Origin: Pholiota molesta
Lineage: Eukaryota > Basidiomycota > Agaricomycetes > Agaricales > Strophariaceae
Assembly (NCBI GenBank): GCA_014925825.1
Contig: JACGCK010000154.1
Coordinates: 44,852 to 108,851 of the forward strand
Reading direction: 5' to 3'
Length of the DNA stretch: 64,000 bases
Each line of letters begins with the position of its first letter. Positions within the stretch are counted from its first letter, which is position 1. This document shows, one piece after another, positions 34,663 to 43,577 of the stretch. Made by a program: the position numbers and the translations under genes. The notes under the pieces are model-generated. The model searched no databases. It saw only the letters and a program-made list of their open reading frames with translations, and was not told the origin of the DNA.

Positions 34663-34848
34663 AATGGGCGTGACAACAGGCAGCATCACGCTTGGAGCCT
34701 GTGTTCGGGCCTCCAGGTTCCGCCGCACTGTCCGCCGGAGGGTCCGTGGCCCTTAATTCCTATGGACGTGGTGCCCTCGTTCCTATTGTTGTAATGGCAC
34801 TATTTAGTAAATTGGATTGCAGAGTATTCATTGATTCAAATTATACCT

Positions 34849-37473
34849 TTGGATTCGATGATCAGACTAGAGCATTTATTCAGGACATCCTTTTCATCAA
34901 AATATCGACGTGACGGTGTATATTGTGGACCGTCCTTGGCATCCAAGTCCACCATCCTGGTCCATAACGGATTCCGCAATCTCGGCAAGTGTCATTGGGC
35001 GCACAGAAAAACAGAGCCAGCGTAGGAATGTCTTGGTGTCATTACGACCTGGCTTGCTGACCTTTTGTAGGATTCGATTATAGGTTTCATATAAACCAGT
35101 GGGTAAGTTCTTGAGCTGCGCCATTACTGATTCCTGGTCCGGACATTCTTGCAAGTCAGTTAGCTGCAACGCGACCCATCGGAACCTAAAACAAGCCTAA
35201 GGATAAGTAACAATCCCCTAAAAATGATGCATCGGAAGATTCGTACATTCCCTCGGAGTGCTCGGCTAGTGTTGATTTTACAATGTTCCTTGTTTTTGCA
35301 TCCCATTTCTGCAGTACTGAAAGCCGCTGCTCGAGATACATCATAATGTCTCTTTCAGACTCATTCACCAAGTCAATGCAGCAGCATGCATCGAGTGGTT
35401 GGAAAGCATCCTGAATGTCTCGCTCCGGCCGACTCATGACCACCATGTGCAGCATGCTGATCTTTCATGAGACGATCCCTTTGATCCACTCCAACATCTC
35501 CTGTCGTTCAGTGCATTCGTCGAGGGAATCAATAATAATGTACGCCGAAGGCAGTCCACGTATGATATCGTACAGGACGTGCTCGAGGGACTTGGTGGAT
35601 GGCTGTTGGTATCCACCACCATGCAATTCCACCAAAGCAGCAGGGATACCGTCGCATTGCCGCGAGAGTTGCAAAATAAGGGAGCGAATGAGTTTATCAT
35701 GTAGCTGGAGATCTTTCTGGCCATCTCGCCCATCAAAGAAGAAGTAAGCGAATTTAATCGATGGGGTTTCCTTGTAAAGTTGGTCAATCTTCTCGACAAT
35801 GGACGAGCTGAGAAGGCATGTCAGTTACCACATCCGCAGAGACCTCAGACTCGCAGCGTACCACAGAATAGTCTTTCCAGAACCAGCTGTAAATGATGTC
35901 GTTCAAAACTGCCCAAGGTCCATGGATGGCATTATGTTGCGTACCTTTCCCCTTGATCCAGAGAAAGTCGGCCTTCTCCTGAAATTCACGGAAACGCTCC
36001 CCATCGAGAAACCAAGAGCATGTGCCCTCCTGATGTTTCTTACGTGCATCATTGTAGTTTTTGGAACTGTCAGGTGCTGAAAGCCATTGGTAAATTTTGT
36101 CCGCTGTAAAGTAAGTATACACAACCAGTCATTCATCATTATCAGCCGGAATTTAAATTCATGTGTACCAAGCTGGCCATCCTTGATTGTTCTTAACTGA
36201 TAATTTGTATCCATACTAACTCTTCGATCGAACTTCACCTTCAGCTCGTCGCAAGATTTTTGACATTCCGCAATACGTGATTGCATATCGCTGGATATCT
36301 GGTATTTCATAACCCGACCTACAGAACAATGACTATTGAATAAAATGAGGGTAACGAGTGATGCTATGACTTACCAGTGAAACGCAACCTCGTATACTCG
36401 CGAATCAGTGATGCAATTTTTAGCGAGGTACGTCCAATCTCCTCGATTACGTCGTCCGTGCCTTCAATTACTAGCAAGTCTGGTTTGTCCTTCGCAACAC
36501 CGAGTGTTTCTCGCAGATTCTTGGCCAAGGCTCGAACGGCATCATCCAGGAGCTGCGCCTGTTGTACTGCCTAGTATTTCGATGATATTTGCATCAGTAA
36601 CATTCCCTATTTTATTCCGAATTATTTACCATGTATACAGCCGACATAAAAGTCCAAGAGGCTTTAAAAGCTGGATGTGTCTAATTACACAATTTTTCAG
36701 TTATTACAATGTAAAACAAGTAGGATAAAATAGGAGCGACGTACATCGGCGATTATATCCATAATGTTCTTGGTCACCTGTAATGCTCCATTAAGCACGT
36801 CGAGCGGGGGAGTGCCGGCGTTGGCTAGGGCATTTTCTAAACGGGAGACGTCGTCGTCCATAGTTTTCATGAAGCTCTTGAAAGTATCTTCAGGCTCGGG
36901 AACGAGAGATAAGTTGCCCTTGATCTTGGCGCCAGAGCTGATTCCGGTGCCAGCCTTATCTTTGAGGTCAATAGTTGCATCTATACAAATCAGCTTTCGA
37001 TAAAATGGACGCAGAAAATGTGCCCACCACTGTCGAGTAACTCAATGACTTTTCCTATATGCTGTCCAATTAGATACTTGGTGATACGAGTCTTGCTTTC
37101 GCGGTAGATTGCAATCTTGATTACCGACGAGGGATGGAATAGGCTAATGTAAGAAAGTGGATATTGATTAAAGCTGGTACTACGGGGACATCGGGGAATA
37201 CAGACTAACAATTCATGGTCTTCTGGCCATTCCCATTGAGGGGCAGGTTGTCTAGGCTTTTTATCCGACTTTGTGACTTCTTGACCGTCGACGGAGACGA
37301 TCACATAATGGTCTCGTCGTTTAGACATACTTTTCCCCTCGAGATCACCCGCAACTTCAATAGCTAGCATCGACATTATAAGCAATAACATCCTATTGCG
37401 CTGTTGAAGACTTCTTACCTGCTAGGTGGGCATGAATTGGTACTACTGCTGACTTTGGGTTGTTGTTGTCCAT
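34849..37473 (-). CDS. STAND NACHT-ankyrin gene, 5' exons (C2-like and NACHT half)
   Basis: Starts at ATG 37473 (MDNNNPKSAVVPIHAHLA). Spliced exons give a C2-like N-terminal domain (RRDHYVIVSVDGQEV, IAIYRESKTRITKYLIG), a helical adaptor region, then TCSWFLDGERFREFQEKADF and the NACHT ATPase. Walker A is GSGKT, about 35862-35884; Walker B is SAYIIIDSLDEC, about 35513-35549; it continues with LHMVVMSRPERDI and CFSVRPMTLAEIAESV. The last exon here ends at 34849 in SSLIIESK-G and continues in phase at 29397. STAND proteins of this design are thought to act in fungal self/non-self recognition. An in-frame TGA at 35465-35467 follows KGIVS; if real it removes half the NACHT domain and all ankyrin repeats. 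Confidence 0.82.
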
Positions 37474-37796
37474 GTTGAGGAAACAAAAGAAGAAGCAGGA
37501 GGGTATCGATATTCTTTGATATTAAGTTGAGAGGTGGGAAATACGACATCGCCTTGTGCTGACTTGACGTGGGCGGGCAAAAAGGCTGTGTGGAAGAGAA
37601 ATTCCATTCCACATACAACTAATATCGGAATACTGTGTTACCTTTTCTTCATTGCGCCTGAAGTTTCGGGGCAATTTCGGGGTATCAGTAATTGAGGATT
37701 CAACCAGGAAGGTGTGGAAGAGGCTATGGCTCAGATATATTTCGCATATGGGCTAGTACTGTCGTCTAGAAAAATCATGCTACATGCAATCCGAAT
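37474..37796. other. Promoter region of the STAND gene
   Basis: Unique AT-rich sequence between the STAND start codon and the end of a DIRS-type element. No ORF or repeat is supported here. The element ends about 320 bases upstream of the ATG and could affect expression. Confidence 0.45.
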
Positions 37797-37922
37797 CCAA
37801 TGATCACGAAGGCATGGGATCACGCAAGCGGGATGTAGCGGGTTTTGGGCACTCAGCGGCTGAAGGCCAGCCAAGCGCCCTTTAAATAACGAATCTATTG
37901 TGAATAATTTCGAGGTACAGCG
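37797..37922 (-). repeat. DIRS left copy, split direct repeat B2
   Basis: About 125 bp, nearly identical to 38228-38353 (includes AAACCCGCTACATCCCGC on the minus strand). It marks the 3' end of the element. Confidence 0.8.
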
Positions 37923-38227
37923 CTGCCTATGTGTAAAGGGGGCTGCGTAAAAAGTAAAATAAAAATAGGGTAGTGGAGGGTGGGTAACGCGAAAATTATG
38001 CCTCTGGTACTGAGGGAGACGAGGAGAAAGGAGAGAGAGAGACAAGGCTCCCTCAACCAAATTTTTACACCCCCGGCGGATTAAGAATATTCCCGGCGCA
38101 CGGTTCACCTCTTGGGCAGAACGGCCGTGGGTTGTCACAGCTCACAGGCACGTGACAACAGGTCAGCAATGCATACCAGAGGCCTAATGGTTCTCATTGG
38201 ACTTGGGTAAGTTTACAACTTAAGCTC

Positions 38228-38353
38228 GACCAATGATCACGAAGGCGTGGGATCACGCAAGCGGGATGTAGCGGGTTTTGGGCGCTCAGCGGCTGAAGGC
38301 CAGCCAAGCGCCCTTTAAATAACGAATCTATTGTGAATAATTTCGAGGTACAG
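38228..38353 (-). repeat. DIRS left copy, split direct repeat B1
   Basis: Near-identical to B2 at 37797-37922. It directly follows the A-tract downstream of the recombinase gene. Confidence 0.8.
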
Positions 38354-38685
38354 CTAAAATGAAGCTTTTTTTTTTTTTTTTTAGATGAGCAGCTCTGCTG
38401 CGATGTGAGGAGCGAAAGGAATGAAACAATAGAAGAAAGAAATCAAGGAGATAAGAACGAAAGAGAAATAGAGTGGGGGTAGAGAATCAATGAAATAAGA
38501 CAGAAGGAGAAATAGAGTGGGGGCTAGACAGGGACGAAAAGGGGAGGGGTAAAGATAAGTGGAATGAACAAATTGAGTGGGGGTAGGAGAGGAAAGATAA
38601 GCGGCATGAGCAAATTGAGTGGGGGTAAGAGAGGAAACAGTGAAAGAACATAAGAAAGGGGACATGGGCGAAGAATCACAGCTCA

Positions 38686-39686
38686 TCACCCTACAGGCGG
38701 CCCCGCGCCGCGCGCGAAAAGCAAAGCCTGAACGAGGACGGGGTTTTTCCGGATGTAAAGTTGGAAGCTGTTGCCAGCCCACCGACCCATCGCCTGGATG
38801 ATGGAGGGCGGCGTGCCGTGAACAGCCAGGTTGGTCGCCCCGCCGGCGCGCATCGAGTGCCCTGCGACGTCGGCGTCGAAATGGCGGCGGAGACGGTTGA
38901 TAAAGAAGGATCGCGTCGGTACCTCCCCGGCCCGGGTGAGCCACAGGGGGGAAGCTAGAGGGAAAGCGGCGTCGCGCGCGTGCAGGTAGTCGAGGAAGTA
39001 CGTGAGGGGACTAAAGCCGAACTGCTGCGCACGAATAAGGATCTGGTTCCCTCGAAGAACTGGTCGGCCTTGTGGGCTGGGAGTAGGAAAGAGTAAAAAT
39101 CGCCAGCTGTGCGGACAGAGGTCTGCCTGGTGACTTTGCGCCAGTTACGAAGCCGCTTGTCGTCCGGAAAAGCGAGTTCGCCCAGCCGCATGAGGCCGAA
39201 GAAGCCCGTAAGCAGCATGGCTACAAACAATTTGTCGTCGAGATCCTGCGAAGACTGATAGAATTTGAGGATGACCGCGAGGTCATCAAGGGTTAGTGCG
39301 CGCTTCCTGCTCGCAGGCGTATTGCGGAGCCGCATGCACCCCTGAAGCGTGCGCGCGACCAATTCAGACCTGCGATTAGCACGGATGTCAGGGAAGAACG
39401 GTTCCAGCTGCTGGCAGATCCCTGAGAGGTAGGAATCCACGGAATCAGGTTGGATGTGATGGCACATCCAGACCGTGTAAAGGGAGAGGGTGTCTTTCGT
39501 GGGCTCAATAGCCATACGGTGTAAGCGGATGAACTCGAGGTACGAGTTCAAGGCGGAGCCGTAAGACTTCCAAGTCGAAGTGTCGATCGCGTGGCCAAGG
39601 GCGATGGCGCGTTCTCGGACCAGGCGTTCGTGTGTCCAGGTCTCACGCGGAGGTTGCCTGGACCGGACGGTTGGTTTGACGATCAT
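38686..39686 (-). CDS. DIRS tyrosine recombinase (YR), one frame break
   Basis: The ATG at 39684-39686 overlaps the stop of the RT ORF as ATGA, implying coupled termination-reinitiation. The protein has a core-binding domain (TSTWKSYGSALNSYLEF, SVDSYLSGICQQLEPF) and the catalytic domain with Arg I in GLMRLGELAFPDD. Box II follows: GHSMRAGGAT (H-x-x-R), GRWAGNSF and the nucleophile Tyr in QLYIRKNP near 38740. The continuous frame ends at 38955, but the conserved C-terminus continues one frame over to TGA 38686. The break is near 39055 in a G-run (cgagggaacc), where one more G restores the frame. All catalytic residues are therefore present. Confidence 0.85.
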
Positions 39687-41794
39687 TTTCTGGCTGCCCC
39701 CAGCGCTAATTGAGGGGGTTGAAAATCGAGGAGTTGCAGTCCGGGGGCCAAGCGAATGGCCTTCCCAAAGTCTTGGCGAGAAATGGCGTCGGTGATCTCG
39801 TTCTGCTCACCAGGGATGTGCAACACACGCAAATTGTGGTCGCCCGCGATCAGGAGGTCCACGGAGAAGCGAAGGAGGTCGTTGAACGTCGGGAGGCAGT
39901 GGAGGGAGTTGAAGATGTTAACTGTGTTCATATTGTCTGTATAAATCACGATGCGAGACCCGTCATGGGAGGACAGGTGGGCTCGTTGAAGTGCGCAAAC
40001 GACGCATAGTGCCTCGTAAAAGAAGATGAGGTCAGAGGGGACGTCGAGGGGCACAGGGGAATAATACCCGACTTGGTGGTCAGGGAACCAAAAGCCCATG
40101 CCTTCCAAGCATGCGTCGCAGTAAATAACGACATCAGCCAGGGACACATCCCAGGCCTTGGATTTCAGTAAACGGATGCCTGGAGACCGCTCGATAATGT
40201 CGGCCGCCCAGTTGAAGTCGTCCCGGATGGCGTTGTTAACCCAGACGCGTTCACGGGGGGCCATCTTACCCGCGATTTTCGGGTAGACGTGGTTGAGCGC
40301 TGGCCGGAGCAAGGGGTACACATTAAGCGCCCAGTTGATCCAGCCGGCGAGGACCTGCCATTTTTTCAGCTTGAAGGCTCCATGGGATCGGCTAGACGGC
40401 TTCGATCCCCAGAGGCGAAGCTCCTCGAGCAGAGACTGGCGAGAATCGGTCGGTAGTGTCAAGGTCATGGTGTTAGGGTCGACGTCGATTCCGATGATGG
40501 TGAGTGGGGAGCCAAAGACCTGCTTCTTTTCCTTGTGAGGGATGCCGAGCTCATCCCAGACTTGCAAGAGCTCGACTTGCTTCGAGGGCATGAATTTCTT
40601 GTACGGGGCATAGTACGACTGCTGATCCTGAAACTTGGCACCAGAGGAGTCGTCGACATACGTGAAAATCCCATGGATCTCCTTGACGTACTTAATGATC
40701 CATGCGATCAGGCCGTTGACAGAGATGAAATTGCCGTTAGAGGCGCAGTTCCCGAAGCAGTTTCGACGATCGATGTGGCCTTCGCCATTGACAAACACGG
40801 CCTGTTTGAGCTGCCAAATAGGGTGCATAGGAAGTAGGCGGTACGCCTCCGCAATATCAGACTTAAACATGACGAGCGGGCGGTCGCCATGAACGCGTCG
40901 GAGCTCGAGCAGCATCTCGCCTATGTGCTTCATGTTGTCCAAGGGAAAACCGCGCACTTTGTCGGCGTCGATCATACTGTTCAATGAGAAGGGGCCGGCG
41001 CTATGGTCAGTCACAAGGCGAAAGTCGGTGGAGTTAGGTTTGGGAACGGCATGAATAGGCATGCAGTACATGCCGGGTAAGAGCGTAGGACCGAAGGACG
41101 GCGAGAAGCGCCCTTTCGCGATTTCGATATCGCGTTGTTCACGCAGGAAGGCTGCCTTGGCTTCGTCAGCGGGCGGCCCTCGGTCCTCGGAGTGCGTGTC
41201 GGGGTAATCGCCAATGCGAGTATCGGCCCATGGCCAGAAACCCTCACGGAGACCCCTACATACAGAACGCACGAAAGGTTGATTGGGATGGGAAGCGAGT
41301 AAACGTTCAAAAACGTCGACGTTGATCGGGGTTGTGACGGAAAAAAGGTGTGGGTTTTCCGAGATAGTCTTCTGGGCAACAGGATTATTGAGTTCATGTG
41401 GAGGGACGGAGGGGAGGGGCTCTGCGGTCTCTGTCCACTCGGCGGTAGATGGCAGGGAGGACGACCGCTCGCACGTCCAGACGTTGTGACGCAGGTAGCG
41501 CGGGACAGCGCCGTTGGCAAGCTTACTGCTTCCCGCGCTTGTCGCACTTGTCGCTGGCGTGGTCGGTGGCTCGACAGATGCGGCAAATGTGTTGGTACTT
41601 GCAATCGGTGGTGTTGCAGCCAGCCGCTGAGTTGAAACGGTGGCAGATGGCTGGCTTGGCGTTCCTGGGCGCTCCCCCAGATTGGTTCCGCGTGCCTGGC
41701 CGCTTATTGGCTTCGACGCCGTCAGCCGCGACGATGGCTGTGTACAAGTGCTGGAATCTGGATGATGCGTCGAAGAGGACGCTGCGCTGTCCAC
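39683..41794 (-). CDS. DIRS reverse transcriptase-RNase H
   Basis: Long intact frame; the part before about 41520 overlaps the gag-like ORF in another frame, so it is probably reached by frameshifting or splicing. RT motifs are MPIHAVPKPNSTDFRLVTDHS, VMFKSDIAEAYRLLPMHP, FGNCASNGNF and the catalytic FTYVDDSSG. RNase H follows: VIYCDACLEGMGFW (D), FFYEALCVVCAL (E), VIYTDNMNTVNIFNS (D), ending near HIPGEQNEITDAIS. There is no DDE integrase, which fits a recombinase-mobilised element. The stop at 39683-39685 overlaps the recombinase start. Confidence 0.9.
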   Translation of the reverse strand: MDSAASSSTHHPDSSTCTQPSSRLTASKPISGQARGTNLGERPGTPSQPSATVSTQRLAATPPIASTNTFAASVEPPTTPATSATSAGSSKLANGAVPRYLRHNVWTCERSSSLPSTAEWTETAEPLPSVPPHELNNPVAQKTISENPHLFSVTTPINVDVFERLLASHPNQPFVRSVCRGLREGFWPWADTRIGDYPDTHSEDRGPPADEAKAAFLREQRDIEIAKGRFSPSFGPTLLPGMYCMPIHAVPKPNSTDFRLVTDHSAGPFSLNSMIDADKVRGFPLDNMKHIGEMLLELRRVHGDRPLVMFKSDIAEAYRLLPMHPIWQLKQAVFVNGEGHIDRRNCFGNCASNGNFISVNGLIAWIIKYVKEIHGIFTYVDDSSGAKFQDQQSYYAPYKKFMPSKQVELLQVWDELGIPHKEKKQVFGSPLTIIGIDVDPNTMTLTLPTDSRQSLLEELRLWGSKPSSRSHGAFKLKKWQVLAGWINWALNVYPLLRPALNHVYPKIAGKMAPRERVWVNNAIRDDFNWAADIIERSPGIRLLKSKAWDVSLADVVIYCDACLEGMGFWFPDHQVGYYSPVPLDVPSDLIFFYEALCVVCALQRAHLSSHDGSRIVIYTDNMNTVNIFNSLHCLPTFNDLLRFSVDLLIAGDHNLRVLHIPGEQNEITDAISRQDFGKAIRLAPGLQLLDFQPPQLALGAARK

Positions 41795-41864
41795 CGGCGA
41801 CTTCGTTGCGGACAGCGATGTCGAACATGATAATGCGCGGGTGCAGGCGAGTCTGTAGTTTCAA
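41523..41864 (-). CDS. DIRS gag-like protein, 5'-truncated, zinc knuckle
   Basis: The retained part reads IIMFDIAVRNEVAGGQRSVL, then a Cys/His cluster CHRFNSAAGCNTTDCKYQHICRICRATDHASDKC: a C-x8-C-x4-C-x3-H-like motif followed by a CCHC-like knuckle, as expected for nucleic-acid binding by a Gag-like protein. The open frame now begins inside the KDZ inverted repeat (MKLQT), so the native N-terminus is lost. It overlaps the RT frame by about 270 bp. Confidence 0.7.
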   Translation of the reverse strand: MKLQTRLHPRIIMFDIAVRNEVAGGQRSVLFDASSRFQHLYTAIVAADGVEANKRPGTRNQSGGAPRNAKPAICHRFNSAAGCNTTDCKYQHICRICRATDHASDKCDKRGKQ

Positions 41865-43306
41865 TGGATACAGCCCTTATAACTACCACAGATAGGGTGA
41901 TGGTCAATGTCCACTAACTATAAGGGATGTATTCCCTACCATATTACTGCCTGCCGATGGATGCAGGCATCCATCCTGCCACCTGCATCCATCCGTGCAC
42001 GTGCTCAGTATCCATCCCACGCCGACACAGCCATTGGATTCGAGCTCCATTACCCCTCCACCATCGCTGCCTGCATCCATCCGACTCCATCGTGTCTCCA
42101 TCCATTGCTGCCCACATCCATTGCCTCTGTTGGATCATGCTGTCCAGCCAGCTGTCCACACGTGTTCCACGTGTTTACTCCATCGCGCCTCCTGCATCCA
42201 TTGCCCATGTTGGATGCAACTCCATCCTCCCGCCCTTCCCTCGCATCCATCGCACGTGTCCCAATCCTTCCCGCCCCCGGTGCGTATCCATTCCAACTCC
42301 ATATTCCTTAGCTGACCATCCCAATCTAGGATGTTTCCTCTCTGCCGCGGTAGGAACCGCGGCTTCCCTCGTGTCAATCCGCCCGCCCTCGCACGTCCAT
42401 TGCCCATATAGGATACCACATCCATTGGGCTTGGCCGCTCTCCCCCCCTCATCCCATTTGGCCTTCGTGCATCCATTGCCCGTACACGGCCCCTCCTCCA
42501 TTGGCCATTCTTGTGCCGTGCCCGCCCGCCCGCCTCCTGTCCCGTGTGCGCCAATTCCCCCCCTCCCCCCTTGCGCTATTTGACCTTCATGCATCCATTG
42601 CGCGTACGCGCCCCATCCTCCACTGACTACCCTTGCACAGCGCCCGCTCTCCCGGCCCACTCTCCCTGCTGCCCCATGCGCCATTTTCCTCCCCCCCCCT
42701 TGCGCTATTCGGCCTTCGCGCATCCATTGCCCATATAGGACACTGTATCCATTGCGTTTGGCCGCTCTCTCCACCCTCGTGCCATTATTCGACCTTCGCG
42801 TATCCATTCGCGTATCCATTGCCCACATGCCTATTCCATTGGCTATCCTTGCACTGCTTGCGCTGCTTGCGCTTGGCCCTCTCCCCCTTTGCAACAATCG
42901 ACCTTCTCGCATCCATTGCCCGTACAGGGCACATATTCCATTGACCATCCTTGCGCCGCGACCGCTCTATCTCCCTCTTGCATTGTGCCTGTCATCCGCC
43001 ATCACCCATCCATCACCCATCCATCACCCATCCATCACCCATATAGGATACCGCATCCATTGCGCTTGGCCGCTCTCCCCCTCATCCCATTTGGCCTGCA
43101 CGTATCCATTGTCCATACACAGTCCCTCCTCCATTGACCATCCTTGTGCTGTGACTGCTCTCCCTCCCTCCTGCCCCGTGCGCCAATTCGGTCTTCGCAC
43201 ATCCATTGCCCATGCATGGTCCATTCTCCATTGACCATCCTTGCACCACGCCGGGGCCCGGCTCTCCATCCCTCCTGCCCTGTTCTGATCACCTGCTATT
43301 ACACAT
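41844..43306 (+). repeat. KDZ element left inverted repeat, modular
   Basis: A C-rich arm made of variants of a module of about 100 bp containing CATCCATTGCCCATATAGGATA, CTCCATTGACCATCCTTGC and GGCCTTCGCGCATCCATTG. It includes an 11-bp tandem repeat (ATCACCCATCC, nearly four copies, 43001-43042) and the hairpin GCCGCGGTAGGAACCGCGGC at 42344-42363. Long open frames here on both strands are composition artefacts. Confidence 0.85.
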
Positions 43307-43577
43307 CCATTGCCTGTACCGGGTGCATCATCCATTGACCATCCTTGCCCCGCGCTTGCTCTGCCGCGGTCGGATCCGCGGCTTACTCTTAGTCAATCTG
43401 CTTGCGCCGTCCGCTTACCCCTCCCCCGCACCTATCCATACGCATCCATTAGCTATATACAGCCTGCCATCTTGTATTTTTGATCCCTATATAAATCATC
43501 GCCCACCCTATCTATTGTTATGCATCAGTTTAGACATATGCATCTAAGTACTCATGTATATATATCAATATCATCAC

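Larger units (their letters stand above)
29420..34760. mobile_element. Unclassified TIR DNA element (outermost of three nested elements)
   Basis: The two ends are inverted repeats: GGAATTAAGGGCCACGGA at 29420 and its reverse complement ending at 34760, followed on both sides by GC-rich CTCCGGCGGAC / GTGCGGCGG blocks in different order. With the inner Harbinger element removed it is only about 720 bp, GC-rich and without a credible ORF, so it is a non-autonomous (MITE-like) element. It sits in the last intron of the NACHT-ankyrin gene. I could not find a convincing target-site duplication, so the superfamily is open. Confidence 0.65.
37797..41843 (-). mobile_element. DIRS-order tyrosine-recombinase retrotransposon (Ngaro/PAT-like), 5'-truncated
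   Basis: Reading the minus strand, the order is gag-like zinc-knuckle ORF, reverse transcriptase plus RNase H, tyrosine recombinase, an A-tract (38367-38386), then B1 (38228-38353), A2 (37923-38227) and B2 (37797-37922). B1 and B2 are nearly identical direct repeats of about 125 bp. That is the split direct repeat layout (A1-ORFs-B1-A2-B2) of Ngaro/PAT-type elements. The 5' part, including A1 and the start of gag, is missing because the KDZ transposon adjoins at 41844. B2 ends cleanly in unique sequence, with no target duplication visible, as expected for recombinase-mediated integration. Confidence 0.85.

Noticed and set aside
29398..34848. Reading the ankyrin half (to 29512) and the NACHT half as two separate genes
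   Set aside because: The ankyrin frame upstream of 29398 is transposon and intron sequence, and the two halves join in phase at canonical splice sites to give the usual STAND sequence.
43001..43042. Tandem 11-bp repeat considered as a CRISPR or telomere-like array
   Set aside because: Only about four direct units without spacers and embedded in a transposon arm.
41907..43547. Several long frames on both strands (70-257 codons) in the left KDZ arm
   Set aside because: They recur in mirrored form in the right arm and simply translate the CATCCATTG modules in several frames at once.
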